A stretch of 64,000 nt of DNA from Desulfurococcales archaeon (GTDB lineage Archaea > Thermoproteota > Thermoprotei_A > Sulfolobales > Desulfurococcaceae): assembly GCA_015520735.1 (NCBI GenBank), contig WAPN01000037.1:1-64000 (forward strand). The letters run 5' to 3'. A program made the position numbers and the translations under genes. This document shows, one piece after another, positions 36,191 through 46,132 of this stretch (positions are counted from its first letter, which is position 1; each line of letters starts with the position of its first letter). The notes beneath the pieces were generated by a model. The model did no database searches, was not told the DNA's origin, and worked only from the letters and a program-made list of their open reading frames with translations.

Positions 36191-37177
36191 ATGAGCTCGA
36201 GACAAGTTCTCGCAGAACTACTATGGGCTGAAAAATATAGGCCTCGCTCACTCGACGAGATCGTTGACCAAGAAGAAATAGTGTCTAGGCTCAAGAAGTT
36301 TGTCCAAGAAAAAAATATGCCCCACCTACTTTTCGCTGGTCCGCCTGGTACCGGTAAAACAACCGCCGCACATTGTTTAGCACATGATCTCTATGGCGAG
36401 AATTATAGGCAATACATGCTAGAGTTGAATGCAAGTGATGAGAGAGGAATAGATGTTATAAGGAGCAAGGTTAAAGAATTCGCACGGACAAGAATTCCAG
36501 GCAATATTCCATTCAAGATCGTTCTACTGGACGAAGCAGACAACATGACATCGGATGCGCAGCAAGCACTGAGACGACTAATGGAAATGTACACAGCCAC
36601 TACAAGATTTATTCTAATCGCGAACTATCCCAGCAAGATCATAGAGCCTATCCAGAGCAGGTGTGCGGTGTTCAGGTTCACACCTCTTAAAAAAGAGGAC
36701 GTCATAGCGAGGCTTAAATGGATCGCCGATCAGGAGAAGGTCGAATACGATATCGAGGCTTTGGAGGCAATATATGAATTAAGCGAAGGCGATATGAGGA
36801 GAGCTATAAACATACTGCAGGCCGCAGCCGCGATCGGTAAAGTGACCGTTGACGCCGTCTATAAAGTAGTAGGACTAGCCCATCCTAGAGAAGTACGTCA
36901 GATGATAAACCTTGCATTATCAGGTAACTTTACCGAGGCGAGAAATAAGCTTCGACAGCTCATGATAAACTATGGTTTAAGCGGAGTTGACGTCATTAAA
37001 CAGATTCATAGAGAGATATTCAGCCAAGAAATAAAAATACCAGACGAATACAGAATCATCATAGCTGATCTAGCAGGAGAAATACAGTTCAGACTCGTAG
37101 AAGGGGCAGATGATGAGATACAGTTAAACGCGTTCCTAGCAAGACTGGCGTTCATAGGTAAGAAGCTCAAGGTGTAG
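36191..37177 (+). CDS. rfcS: Replication factor C small subunit
   Basis: Clamp-loader ATPase that loads PCNA. 328 residues: [18 protein letters not shown], Walker [10 protein letters not shown], Walker [12 protein letters not shown] motif IQSRCAVF and sensor 2 [15 protein letters not shown] lies 8 bases before the ATG. Followed 8 bases later by rfcL. Confidence 0.97.
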   Translation: MSSRQVLAELLWAEKYRPRSLDEIVDQEEIVSRLKKFVQEKNMPHLLFAGPPGTGKTTAAHCLAHDLYGENYRQYMLELNASDERGIDVIRSKVKEFARTRIPGNIPFKIVLLDEADNMTSDAQQALRRLMEMYTATTRFILIANYPSKIIEPIQSRCAVFRFTPLKKEDVIARLKWIADQEKVEYDIEALEAIYELSEGDMRRAINILQAAAAIGKVTVDAVYKVVGLAHPREVRQMINLALSGNFTEARNKLRQLMINYGLSGVDVIKQIHREIFSQEIKIPDEYRIIIADLAGEIQFRLVEGADDEIQLNAFLARLAFIGKKLKV

Positions 37178-37185
37178 CGACGGCC

Positions 37186-38457
37186 TTGACCAAGAAACTT
37201 CCCTGGATAATCAAGTATCGGCCGAAGAAGGTAGCAGACGTCATAAACCAGAACCAGGCTAAGAAAACCTTCCTTCAATGGCTAGAATCATGGCTTAAAG
37301 GCAAACCTTCTAAGAAGGCGGCTCTGCTCTACGGACCAGCTGGATGCGGAAAAACCAGCCTTGTCGAAGCTGCTGCGAGGGAGAATGGACTCGAAGTAGT
37401 TGAGATGAATGCTAGTGACTTTAGGAGAAAACAAGATATCGAAAGGATCGCGAAAATAGCTGCTACTCAGAGAAGCCTATTTGCTCGTGGAAAGATAATA
37501 TTGCTTGACGAAGTTGATGGTATAAGCGGTATGGCCGATAGGGGCGCTGTAGATGCTATTCTACACCTAATCGAAACGACACGCTATCCGGTAGTGATGA
37601 CCGCGAATAATCCTTGGGATCAGAAGCTAAGACCTATTCGTGAAGTCTCGCTCATAATACCTTTTAAGCGGCTTAGTGAACGAGATGTTGTCATTGCGTT
37701 GAAAAGGATTTGCTCAGCGGAAAAGATCGAATGCGATGAAAAGGCTCTGAAGGAGATCGCTAAGCGTAGTGAGGGGGATTTGAGAAGCGCCGTTAATGAT
37801 CTCCAAGCCATAGCCGAGGGTTATGGCAAGGTAACACTAGAGCTTGTAAGAATGTTTTCAACATACAGAAATAGGCAGTATGCGCCGTTCGAGGCATTAA
37901 AGAATCTTTTCAACGCGAAGTATGTCTTCCAAGCTAAAAATGCTGTGTCACAGGCAGACATAGATTATGAGACCATGATGATCTGGATCAATGAACACAT
38001 ACCAACATACTATGATGATCCAGAGGAGATATGGAGAGCATATGAAGCCCTAGCTAGGGCAGATGTGTATCTCGGAAGAATAAAGAAAACAGGCGCCTGG
38101 AGTTTATTGCCATACGTGTTCGAAATGATGGGGCCAGGCGTAGCCTTTGCAAGAAAGATATATAGGTATCGCTGGAAAGTGTTCAGATCACCGCAAAGAC
38201 TACATCTACTTGCGCAGACCAAGCGGAGCAGAGAGATCAGAGAAGGAATAGCCCGTGCACTTGCCCCGGCATTATTGACAAGCAGGCACAAAGTCAAGAC
38301 CGATGTTATACCGTTCATCAAAATAATATTTGAGAAAAACCCCAAGTACGCTGCAAGATTAGCCATAGGCTATGGATTAGCTGAGGAGATGATCAAATGG
38401 CTCGCTGGACCGAGTGCGAGAGAAGTATTGCAATACTTTAGGCGATACAAAAAGTAA
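37186..38457 (+). CDS. rfcL: Replication factor C large subunit
   Basis: Large clamp-loader subunit. 423 residues with [16 protein letters not shown], Walker [11 protein letters not shown], Walker B LLDEVDGI and sensor 2 [11 protein letters not shown], then a C-terminal helical collar. The C-terminal basic PIP-type tail found in some orthologues is not obvious (ends YFRRYKK). TTG start, AAGGTG 11 bases upstream, inside the end of rfcS. Confidence 0.96.
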   Translation: MTKKLPWIIKYRPKKVADVINQNQAKKTFLQWLESWLKGKPSKKAALLYGPAGCGKTSLVEAAARENGLEVVEMNASDFRRKQDIERIAKIAATQRSLFARGKIILLDEVDGISGMADRGAVDAILHLIETTRYPVVMTANNPWDQKLRPIREVSLIIPFKRLSERDVVIALKRICSAEKIECDEKALKEIAKRSEGDLRSAVNDLQAIAEGYGKVTLELVRMFSTYRNRQYAPFEALKNLFNAKYVFQAKNAVSQADIDYETMMIWINEHIPTYYDDPEEIWRAYEALARADVYLGRIKKTGAWSLLPYVFEMMGPGVAFARKIYRYRWKVFRSPQRLHLLAQTKRSREIREGIARALAPALLTSRHKVKTDVIPFIKIIFEKNPKYAARLAIGYGLAEEMIKWLAGPSAREVLQYFRRYKK

Positions 38458-38467
38458 GAAACATCAC

Positions 38468-38659
38468 TCACTTAACAAGCCTAAACAATCTTAGTCTCCC
38501 AAATCTTCTTTCCTCCACGACACCTTTCTCCTGCAACTCACGCAGTTTCTTAACCAACACCCTATAATGTAAGCCCGTGATTCTAGCAAGACGAGTAATG
38601 TTTAGCTCACCATATTTTTGTAGAGTATCAATGATGATCTGCTCACTATTGCTTTTCAT
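38468..38659 (-). CDS. Small winged-helix protein downstream of orc1
   Basis: 63 residues, a bare winged helix: IIDTLQKYGELNITRLARIT, HYRVLVKKLRELQEKGVVEERRFG and the wing RLRLFRL. Its ATG overlaps the orc1 stop as ATGA and has GGAGGAG upstream, so it is co-translated with the initiator. It could act in origin control or autoregulation; that is inference from position. Confidence 0.8.
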   Translation of the reverse strand: MKSNSEQIIIDTLQKYGELNITRLARITGLHYRVLVKKLRELQEKGVVEERRFGRLRLFRLVK

Positions 38660-39927
38660 CTCCTCCTCCCCGACTGCTTCATACTAATTTTCTTCTGTAT
38701 AAGATCAACTACATATTGTTCAAGCAGATCCAACGGACCATAATGTATGCTTATGAGTGTTGTTCTACCTCTAAGGCCCTTACCGCTCGTTCTAGCGTCT
38801 ATGACGCTGGCTTTCTTCAGATTCATAATGTATCCGTATACCTGCGTATGCCTACGCGGTTGTTGATCAAATTCTTCACATACCATTTCATACTCTCTCT
38901 CAACATCACCCATCTTAACGTAGGTCTGTCCAGTACGTCTGAGAAGCCTGATAATGGCCAGCAGTATCATTAATTCATGTAATGGACTGTATAGGATTGT
39001 TTCCGAAATGTTTATTAATTCTCTACTTGTCTTCGAGATTGCTTTTCTGACATGTTCGATAGTCACTCGATCACTTCCTTCATGCTCTGCCGCATCACCT
39101 GCAAGGAGAAGAATTTCTATTGCATGCCTAGCATTTCCTCCCCCGCCTTTATCGCTACCCTCATACTCAGCAATAAACTTCAGGACCTCATCGTTTACTA
39201 CTCCTGGGTAAAAGGCCTGTTCAGCTCTATACTTAAGAATATCGTATAATTCACCACTAGTATAGGGTTTTAATCTTATCATGTGCTTCAACAAATAACT
39301 CTCGGTAGAGGGATCAAGGAGTGATAGCTTAGAAGTATCGAGCGATATAAAGATAAAGTTTAGGCGCTTCAGAGAGGTAATTGTATCATCGTATGTCCTA
39401 ACTATGAAATATACTGCATCGCTTCCAGCTATACTGGCGAAATAATGAAACTCATCAAGAGCTATTATTGCATAGATATTGTTTTCTTCTAAATGCCAGA
39501 GTATTGCATCGTACATTTCCTTAACAGATAAACCTCTTTGGGGAAGGGGCACTTCGAGCTGACGAGCTATTTCTGCCACAACATTATATAATGTTCTATT
39601 CCTATGACAGTTAACATGAACATATCGTAAATTATATCCTTTTAGGCGCGCGATTCTAGCGAACTCTCTACCAAATACTCTAGCAGTAACTGTTTTTCCT
39701 ACACCTACGCCTCCTACTAGTAGGACTCTTTGAGAAAAACTACCGGGGGATATGATCAAGTGTTTGAAAGCTGATGCTAGAAGCTTAATTTCTTTCTCTC
39801 TATGAGGTAATTTATCAGGAATATACTCGGGTGCAAGGCTTTCCCTGCTCTTAAATATTGTCGGTCTACTGAGTTCTTCCTCGATGATCTTCCACGTCTC
39901 ATTATCACTGGAATGATCCATATTCAA
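38656..39927 (-). CDS. orc1: Orc1/Cdc6 replication initiator
   Basis: AAA+ origin-binding and MCM-loading protein. About 423 residues: Walker A GGVGVGKT, Walker B IIALDEFHYF, sensor 1 FIFISLD, sensor 2 GGGGNARHAIEIL and the C-terminal winged helix (YGYIMNLKKASVIDART...GLRGRTT). The frame extends to GTG 39936; the TTG at 39927 has GGGTG 6 bases upstream, and ATG 39921 is also possible. No origin-recognition boxes were recognised beside it. Confidence 0.93.
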   Translation of the reverse strand: MNMDHSSDNETWKIIEEELSRPTIFKSRESLAPEYIPDKLPHREKEIKLLASAFKHLIISPGSFSQRVLLVGGVGVGKTVTARVFGREFARIARLKGYNLRYVHVNCHRNRTLYNVVAEIARQLEVPLPQRGLSVKEMYDAILWHLEENNIYAIIALDEFHYFASIAGSDAVYFIVRTYDDTITSLKRLNFIFISLDTSKLSLLDPSTESYLLKHMIRLKPYTSGELYDILKYRAEQAFYPGVVNDEVLKFIAEYEGSDKGGGGNARHAIEILLLAGDAAEHEGSDRVTIEHVRKAISKTSRELINISETILYSPLHELMILLAIIRLLRRTGQTYVKMGDVEREYEMVCEEFDQQPRRHTQVYGYIMNLKKASVIDARTSGKGLRGRTTLISIHYGPLDLLEQYVVDLIQKKISMKQSGRRR

Positions 39928-39983
39928 GGCGGGCACCCGGCACTTTCACTCTACTATTTACATAAACAGTATAAAAAATGATG

Positions 39984-40484
39984 CTAACACTCACCCACCC
40001 CCACTATCAACATATCATCTATACCTTCCACATGCATACAGACACGAGAAGATGGATCATGATGCACTCCATACTTCCTCATAGCTTTGATAAAGGCTCT
40101 CCATATATGCGGGCTCAACCCCCTTCGTCCCCTTATTTTAACTTTTAATTTAACATTGTTAGGTAGTTGTTTTTCTGTTAATAGTTTGATAACAATTTTC
40201 TCAGCATCTTCAAAATTAAATTGGTCTAAACTATTGATGACAATATGAACGGGAATTATTTTCTCAACAAAACCATACTCGTAACTTTTTGCATACTTAT
40301 AAGCCATATCCGGATGTAATTTTGAGTAAACTAATAGGAGTCCTTGGTATTTAGTTTTTAGAACAATAACCTCCGGATCCTTGTGGAACATTCTATTACC
40401 AATCTCCTCTTCGCACCAATCCTCGCTCCCGGCTCTACATGTTATGATTAAAACTAGATCTCTCTCATGGTTATTGCTATTCAT
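39984..40484 (-). CDS. THUMP-domain protein (Tan1/THUMPD1-like)
   Basis: 166 residues. A THUMP-type domain is suggested by DLVLIITCRAGSEDWCEEEI, LLVYSKLHPDMAYKYA and the C-terminal VCMHVEGIDDMLIVGVG. In eukaryotes the stand-alone THUMP protein helps acetylate C12 of tRNA; the archaeal role is inferred. ATG overlaps the trkA stop by 4 bases. Confidence 0.75.
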   Translation of the reverse strand: MNSNNHERDLVLIITCRAGSEDWCEEEIGNRMFHKDPEVIVLKTKYQGLLLVYSKLHPDMAYKYAKSYEYGFVEKIIPVHIVINSLDQFNFEDAEKIVIKLLTEKQLPNNVKLKVKIRGRRGLSPHIWRAFIKAMRKYGVHHDPSSRVCMHVEGIDDMLIVGVGEC

Positions 40485-41140
40485 TTCTGCTCCTCAGTAA
40501 ATTTTCTAACCAGTTCATCCTGATATTGCGGTTTAACGAGAAAAAGTACAGTATCATTATAACGTATAGTGGTGTTCTCATCTACGAATATTGATTCATC
40601 CCCCCTTAAAACAAGTATTGGTCTAGCCTTATCAAAGTCTATATCGAGTTCTTTCAGTTTTTTACCATCTAGGCTTCTGGTGATCCTAATTGGAAAGAGG
40701 CGCGTATTTCCTCTCAGTATTATCGAAAGATTGAGTATATTAAAGTCCTTTAGCATTGACAATGCCTGGAATGACATTAGACGGCTCGGATTTATGATAT
40801 TGCTTATCCCCATATAGATCAACAGATCATTATAGCCGGGATCCTCTATTTCAGCTATGATTCTTTTGACGCCCATAGTCTTAGCTATGAGTGATATTAT
40901 GACATTATCCCTATCATTACCAGTTACAGCAACGAGCGCGTCTGCCTCACCTATACCGCTCTCCTTGAGAACCTGGGGGTGAGCTGCATTGCCATGAATT
41001 ACCAGACAATCAAGTTTTTCAGCTAATTCTTCCGCGCGGCGCTTGTCTTTTTCGATAACTATTACTTCATGTCCCTCGCTTATCAATGCATTGGCCAGCT
41101 CGACTCCCGTATCTCCTCCACCAGCTATAATGACCTTCAT
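40481..41140 (-). CDS. trkA: TrkA-type K+ channel/transporter regulatory protein
   Basis: 219 residues: an RCK/TrkA-N Rossmann domain with VIIAGGGDTGVELANAL, LVIHGNAAHPQVL and VAVTGNDRDNVIIS, then a TrkA-C ligand domain (about residues 140-215). NAD(H)/ATP-sensing gate for TrkH. Lies 13 bases downstream of trkH, on the same strand, in an operon. Confidence 0.94.
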   Translation of the reverse strand: MKVIIAGGGDTGVELANALISEGHEVIVIEKDKRRAEELAEKLDCLVIHGNAAHPQVLKESGIGEADALVAVTGNDRDNVIISLIAKTMGVKRIIAEIEDPGYNDLLIYMGISNIINPSRLMSFQALSMLKDFNILNLSIILRGNTRLFPIRITRSLDGKKLKELDIDFDKARPILVLRGDESIFVDENTTIRYNDTVLFLVKPQYQDELVRKFTEEQK

Positions 41141-41153
41141 ATCGTTCTACACC

Positions 41154-42545
41154 CTATTTATAGAATAAGTTGTAGAAAACAATAATGAATGGTATTATCT
41201 CGACTCTCCCTAACCACATATCGATTATTAAAACTATTTTTAGAGGAACCGCTAACTGCCATGATGATACCCCTACTGATAAACCCGTTGTTGCTAGGGC
41301 AGAGGCTGTCTCGAACAAGCTACTAGATAAACTATACCCATACATCATAAAGATTAATGTACTCACAACAAGAACCAACAGATATACAAATAATAGGTTA
41401 TATGCAAGTTTAATGTCATCGTCCTGGATGATTTCTCCCGAGACTTTAATAGGCAATATTGTGCCCCTAGGCGCTAGTGTCCGCTTAATGTGCCTGACAA
41501 AAGATTTTACAAGGATTATTATCCTTAGTTGTTTAATACCGCCACCAGTGCTTCCTAGACAAGCACCACTCAGCATTAAGATCACTAAGACAAATCTCGT
41601 CAAATCATTGGAATCAGCGAGATTAAGAGCCGTGTATCCCGTTGTCGAGGCTGCCGATACTGTTTCAAAAATGGATTTCATGAGTGGTATACCCGATGCC
41701 ATAGATAGTAGAATGGATCCGATCAAAACGCCTATAGTAAAGGACACTAGTTGTGGGGAAAAAATTCTTCCACGCCTGTATTTCAGAAGCATATAGTACG
41801 TAACGAGTGGCTGAGCACTTATAAACATGAATAACGTGACGATCGGTAATAGATTCGATGGGAAAATAGCGTAAGTTGAAAAGCCTCCGGTACTAACAGT
41901 TGTTAATGCATTAATTACAGCTGAGTATATATTCATTCCGAGCACTAAATAGGTGATAAAGGCCGAGAAAGTGAGTACGGAATATATCTTGAGTATTTCA
42001 ATAACATTTTTCCTACTCAAGGGACTGATCCTGATCTTACCGAGATGAGCTAAGTAAATATTGTAAGCTGCTGATCCAGGGGGAACTAGAACGGTTAAAG
42101 TGAAAAATGCTATTCCGAGTCCACCTATCCATTGATAATATGATCGTAGAAAATCCACTGTCGGATCCATGGCTGAGGGGGGCAAACACGAGAGTCCCGT
42201 AGTAGTAATAGATGACACTCCTTCAAATAATGCGTCAATTAAATCTACACCCTTAGTAAGAAGAGGAAATAACATCATAAAAGGTGGTAGCAGGAAGGCA
42301 AAAACCATTATGGTCATTGCCTCAACTAGACCTACTGAGCCGGGCTGATACTGTCTTGATAACATGTATCCGATGACATAAATGATTATTGTTTCGAAGA
42401 CCATTAGAAGCTTAAAAGCGAGCGACTCCTCAAATAGTAGAGCAAATACTGTGGGAACAATATTTGCTATCGATAAAACTATTAGTACATTACCCACATA
42501 ATGTAACATCGTATCTTTATCATATCTTTTAAATGACAGTTCCAC
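41154..42545 (-). CDS. trkH: TrkH-type potassium uptake membrane protein
   Basis: 463 residues, about ten membrane helices, with four pore-loop repeats recognisable by ITTTGLS, VSTGGFS, ASTTGYT and LATTGLS segments, which form the K+ selectivity filter. Plasma membrane. GTG start with GGAGG close upstream; a downstream ATG (residue 13) is possible. Partner of trkA. Confidence 0.94.
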   Translation of the reverse strand: MELSFKRYDKDTMLHYVGNVLIVLSIANIVPTVFALLFEESLAFKLLMVFETIIIYVIGYMLSRQYQPGSVGLVEAMTIMVFAFLLPPFMMLFPLLTKGVDLIDALFEGVSSITTTGLSCLPPSAMDPTVDFLRSYYQWIGGLGIAFFTLTVLVPPGSAAYNIYLAHLGKIRISPLSRKNVIEILKIYSVLTFSAFITYLVLGMNIYSAVINALTTVSTGGFSTYAIFPSNLLPIVTLFMFISAQPLVTYYMLLKYRRGRIFSPQLVSFTIGVLIGSILLSMASGIPLMKSIFETVSAASTTGYTALNLADSNDLTRFVLVILMLSGACLGSTGGGIKQLRIIILVKSFVRHIKRTLAPRGTILPIKVSGEIIQDDDIKLAYNLLFVYLLVLVVSTLIFMMYGYSLSSSLFETASALATTGLSVGVSSWQLAVPLKIVLIIDMWLGRVEIIPFIIVFYNLFYK

Positions 42546-42654
42546 TAACCTCCGGATTCATTAGAGGCATTATGCTGTATTATCATTAATCTATAAAAAC
42601 ACATATAGCATATATGTCCGAACAAAGATCATAGATGATGTTGGGATGAAGATT

Positions 42655-43485
42655 ATGACTCCCCCAGACCCGTGGAGGGATGAGGAGGGTTTCGCGCCCA
42701 GACCGTCTAGTTTCTTGGAGAATAAAACACACAAGAAGAAAGTAATAGTATCATTCCCCTCACACCCCTTGATGATCATGCTTTATCTGCTCTTGCTATT
42801 TCCCCTATTTGTCTCTGCACCATATGTTTTCGGATATTTATCGTCTCTTCTAGGAATATCGAGGCCGGCCGCTTCTGTGTTAGGGCCATTGATTTTTCTT
42901 CTAAGCCTTGTTCTGAGCCCTTTCAACATAGTGATTAAGAGGATCAGTACGGGAAAACAAATGATAGTATTAGAGCAGAGGTATGTGTACTTCTTTGGCA
43001 TCCCTTTTCCAGTCATTACTCCGCGTGTTGTGAAACAGGAGATTGTTCTTGCCATCAATGTCGGCGGCGCAATGATCCCTATAGGGCTGAGTGTGTTATT
43101 GTTGCTAAAAATGGCTATAGATTCTCCTCATATTCTCGCCTATTCTTTAATTGTGATCAGTGTAACGGCCATGACATCTTATTTATCGTCACGTGCAATA
43201 CCGGGTGTAGGCATAGCTGTTCCAGCGTTCCTACCTCCTTTGACGAGCGTGGTTATGACAGCCTTATTGATCCGTGAATCATATATGGCCATACCAGTCG
43301 CATACGTAGGTGGAGTATTGGGAAGTCTTATTGGTGCAGACATACTTAGATTAGGGAAGGAACTAAATAGGTTTATCGAGTACTACGGTGCAACCATGCT
43401 GAGCATTGGAGGCGCTGGAACCTTCGACGGAATATATCTCTCAGGCCTTATAGCATCATTACTTGTACCTTTATTCACATATTAA
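42655..43485 (+). CDS. DUF1614 membrane protein
   Basis: About 276 residues. A cytosolic basic N-terminus is followed by some seven membrane segments; GTFDGIYLSGLIASLLVPL near the end and the GVGIAVPAFLPP loop fit the archaeal DUF1614 family. Function unknown. ATG 42655 is preferred (GGGATGA 5 bases upstream) to ATG 42646. Its 3' end is 60 bases from rps25e on the same strand. Confidence 0.8.
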   Translation: MTPPDPWRDEEGFAPRPSSFLENKTHKKKVIVSFPSHPLMIMLYLLLLFPLFVSAPYVFGYLSSLLGISRPAASVLGPLIFLLSLVLSPFNIVIKRISTGKQMIVLEQRYVYFFGIPFPVITPRVVKQEIVLAINVGGAMIPIGLSVLLLLKMAIDSPHILAYSLIVISVTAMTSYLSSRAIPGVGIAVPAFLPPLTSVVMTALLIRESYMAIPVAYVGGVLGSLIGADILRLGKELNRFIEYYGATMLSIGGAGTFDGIYLSGLIASLLVPLFTY

Positions 43486-43500
43486 CCTGGAAAGACGCAC

Positions 43501-43511
43501 AAATTTAAATA
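43501..43511 (+). promoter_or_regulatory. rps25e TATA element
   Basis: AAATTTAAATA lies 36-46 bases before the rps25e ATG, the right distance for an archaeal promoter with a short leader. Confidence 0.45.
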
Positions 43512-43546
43512 TCGATAATCACAAAACCCTAGTCCAGGTGACCAAC

Positions 43547-43819
43547 ATGGCCAAGGGTAAGAGAGGGCGCAAAGAAGAACCAACAGAGACTAAAAGAATA
43601 GTGTCGCTTGAGGCGCAGATCGAGGTAACAGGAGATATAATAAAAAGATTCGAGCGAGACTTGAAGCGTGGCTCGTTTAAGGTTATAACTCCTTATCAAT
43701 TGGCGCAAATATATAGTATCAGGATTAGTACCGCGAGAAAACTATTAAGAGCCGTTGCTGAAAAAGGGTTGATAAAACTGTATAGTGGTGGGAGAAACCC
43801 AATATATGTCAAAGCTTAG
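43547..43819 (+). CDS. rps25e: 30S ribosomal protein S25e
   Basis: 90 residues beginning MAKGKRGRKEEPTETK, with a winged-helix core (VITPYQLAQIYSIRISTARKLLRAV) and ending PIYVKA, as in archaeal S25e. The open frame extends upstream to 43463, but GGTG 7 bases before ATG 43547 and the family N-terminus set the start. S25e occurs mainly in Crenarchaeota and related phyla. Confidence 0.94.
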   Translation: MAKGKRGRKEEPTETKRIVSLEAQIEVTGDIIKRFERDLKRGSFKVITPYQLAQIYSIRISTARKLLRAVAEKGLIKLYSGGRNPIYVKA

Positions 43820-43824
43820 GGATA

Positions 43825-44865
43825 TCATAGTATTTTATTGAGTTCGCTGTTCTCATAGATTACTACATTGTTTCTTGTATTTACTATTAATTGATTCCTA
43901 TCACGGTCACATATTATGATCTCGCCATAAAGTTCCGACGCACGAATTATATCTCTTATATCTTCTACCTTAACGATCTCTTTATCATAATGAATAAATT
44001 TACCGTAGAATATTCTGGACTTATATTTCTTCAATACTTTCTCGGGATAGTAGTCACCATTACTAATCATGTAATATGCTATGGCGCCTAGAGTTGAAAG
44101 CATTACAGTAGCAGATAAGAGTGTTGAGTAAAAAGTTTTCTCACGAAGCCAGACTGTGTTTATCTCCATACCGAATATCGTCGTATTACCTGGTATGTAT
44201 ACTCTGCTATCCTTCTCTACGGATAGCGTTGTGTTATCAGTTCTTGTCTTGACGATTTTATTTAACTCATCATAATCGATAGTTAGGGACGGGGCGAAAC
44301 TGTATATACGGTAGGCATAACCATAATAGATTGTGTATACCAACTTATACCTTATTATTATGGTATATCCCAAGGGGTTTAGTCCTATCTGGTCGTTTAT
44401 TTTCTTCACAAATGAAGTATACTTGCCAAATGATACATATCCACTATCAGTAATAGTTACATTAGCTACATCAATATTTTCTTCTGTAATGATTTTTCTC
44501 CATGACGCTGTGGAGATTTCTATTATCTTGATAATACTAATTGTTTTGTTAGTTGGTTCACCATATAGCGGATCAGCGTAGTATTTAGTATTGATCGTAG
44601 TGTTATATAGAATGCCTCGCGCCAAGGACAGATAGATAGATTTACTACTTGTTTCCGTCTTATTGTCGAATAGTATTGATGGTTTTATATGATAGTTGAA
44701 TGATATATGAGCATCTGATTCCAAGAGTTTGGTTTTAACACTCCTCTGGATATAAGAAGGCGTTCTATATGCTATGCTAAGGGCGGATGCGGATACTACG
44801 AATACAGCCATGGATATCACGAGTACAATGATTAGTATGGTTTTATAGTTCTTAACGAATTTCAT
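43825..44865 (-). CDS. DUF5305-type membrane-anchored extracellular protein
   Basis: 346 residues: an N-terminal membrane helix (ILIIVLVISMAVFVVSASAL), about 220 outward-facing residues of beta-rich sequence with many N-x-T/S glycosylation sites, a second membrane helix (about residues 250-272) and a cytosolic tail. This layout and the neighbouring signal peptidase point to the archaeal DUF5305 group. Its GGTGGT lies upstream of ATG, and it overlaps the peptidase gene by 14 bases. Likely an accessory factor for fibre assembly or secretion, by position only. Confidence 0.7.
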   Translation of the reverse strand: MKFVKNYKTILIIVLVISMAVFVVSASALSIAYRTPSYIQRSVKTKLLESDAHISFNYHIKPSILFDNKTETSSKSIYLSLARGILYNTTINTKYYADPLYGEPTNKTISIIKIIEISTASWRKIITEENIDVANVTITDSGYVSFGKYTSFVKKINDQIGLNPLGYTIIIRYKLVYTIYYGYAYRIYSFAPSLTIDYDELNKIVKTRTDNTTLSVEKDSRVYIPGNTTIFGMEINTVWLREKTFYSTLLSATVMLSTLGAIAYYMISNGDYYPEKVLKKYKSRIFYGKFIHYDKEIVKVEDIRDIIRASELYGEIIICDRDRNQLIVNTRNNVVIYENSELNKIL

Positions 44866-46060
44866 ACATGTACCACCTTTTTATGAGTTTTATATAATAT
44901 GATAAAAACAATATAAGAAGAATTACCGATACTGTGAAAAGAAGCCCCATATAATAAGTTCCTAACAAGCGTGATATAGCAACAAGCGGTAACCCTATAT
45001 ATGGTAAGACGGCAAAGGTCTTGCCTATTATCTTATCTGACCTGATCTTCCATGGATCAATATAATTATTGGCATCGCCCTTTGTAATAATGTAGTTATC
45101 CTCCACAGAGTGTATTCTATGCACTATTATTGTGCCCTGTGTTGAAAAGACTATTATATCTCCTACATTGTAATGATCTTCCTTTTCAACAAGTACAAGA
45201 TCGCCAGGATTTACAGAAGGCTCCATCGAGCCAGTGAGGACCACAAATGAGTGTAAACCCGCAATCTGGAACAGAGCGACTAGGCCTAGTATTATCAGAG
45301 GAAAAATAGTCTTTATTTTACCAGTAATGCTGGCTTCTGCTTTGGGAGTCAGTAAGGGGCTGTGAGTAAACTTGGTATAATCAAGTATAAATAGAGAGGC
45401 TATTAGCCCTATCATTAGCATAATACTGGACATATACATTTTTATCATGGGCTGGATGGGAAAATAATACCAGATCATATCAACTCCTAATCGATAAGAG
45501 ACCGCAGGCAATAGACCATATGATATAATAATAATGCTTGTGACCATATTCATCATTAGTTCTCTCATGAATAAAATACTCATCTCCCCAATGTTTGTTA
45601 CAAACTGTACTGTCTGAAACATAATGACGGACATTATGATGCTTATAATAAGTATAAATAGTAAATTCCATTTCTTCAACATCAATGCCTTTACATGCTC
45701 AATAGCCATGAGACTAGTTAGTGTTAATATAAACGGCATTATCGCTGTAATGGGTTCTATGAAATAGATACTTTTACCGAAACCAAATATTATTCCTGAG
45801 AAGAAGAATGGTGCCAATGTAGAAGCTATCATTAATGGTATATATGATGATATGATACCATATGTTGGCTTTTTATATACCACGCATCGATAAGTTATAG
45901 TAACAACTAGTATGTTTAAAACTATCGGTACAAGATAGAATGCTGCACCATATAGTACGTTTAGATATTTTAGCATATATGCTGTTAAGATGAGTAGAAA
46001 TGGTAGAAGAGTCAATATGTACTGTCTAGTCGTTGATAACAAATTTGTATCTCTCTTCAT
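44852..46060 (-). CDS. Archaeal signal peptidase (SipW-like) with large multi-membrane N-terminal domain
   Basis: About 402 residues. The C-terminal 150 form a type I signal peptidase of the ER/SipW kind: catalytic serine in LTGSMEPSVNPGD, VHRI with histidine in place of the bacterial lysine, and KGDANNYID for the aspartate. Ahead of it are about 230 residues with seven or so membrane helices, which ordinary archaeal signal peptidases lack. It sits directly after the two secreted fibre-type genes, whose signal peptides it probably cuts. ATG 46060 is preferred to TTG 46072. Confidence 0.88.
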   Translation of the reverse strand: MKRDTNLLSTTRQYILTLLPFLLILTAYMLKYLNVLYGAAFYLVPIVLNILVVTITYRCVVYKKPTYGIISSYIPLMIASTLAPFFFSGIIFGFGKSIYFIEPITAIMPFILTLTSLMAIEHVKALMLKKWNLLFILIISIIMSVIMFQTVQFVTNIGEMSILFMRELMMNMVTSIIIISYGLLPAVSYRLGVDMIWYYFPIQPMIKMYMSSIMLMIGLIASLFILDYTKFTHSPLLTPKAEASITGKIKTIFPLIILGLVALFQIAGLHSFVVLTGSMEPSVNPGDLVLVEKEDHYNVGDIIVFSTQGTIIVHRIHSVEDNYIITKGDANNYIDPWKIRSDKIIGKTFAVLPYIGLPLVAISRLLGTYYMGLLFTVSVILLILFLSYYIKLIKRWYMYEIR

Positions 46061-46132
46061 GATTTTATACAAAAGAGTTTGTATATAGGGGTTGAAAAAT
46101 ATTCCCCCTATTTTTTACAGTTATTTTATCCT

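Noticed and set aside
39937-39984. Replication origin next to orc1
   Set aside because: The gap is only 47 bases and shows no origin-recognition box or GC-strand shift that I could recognise.
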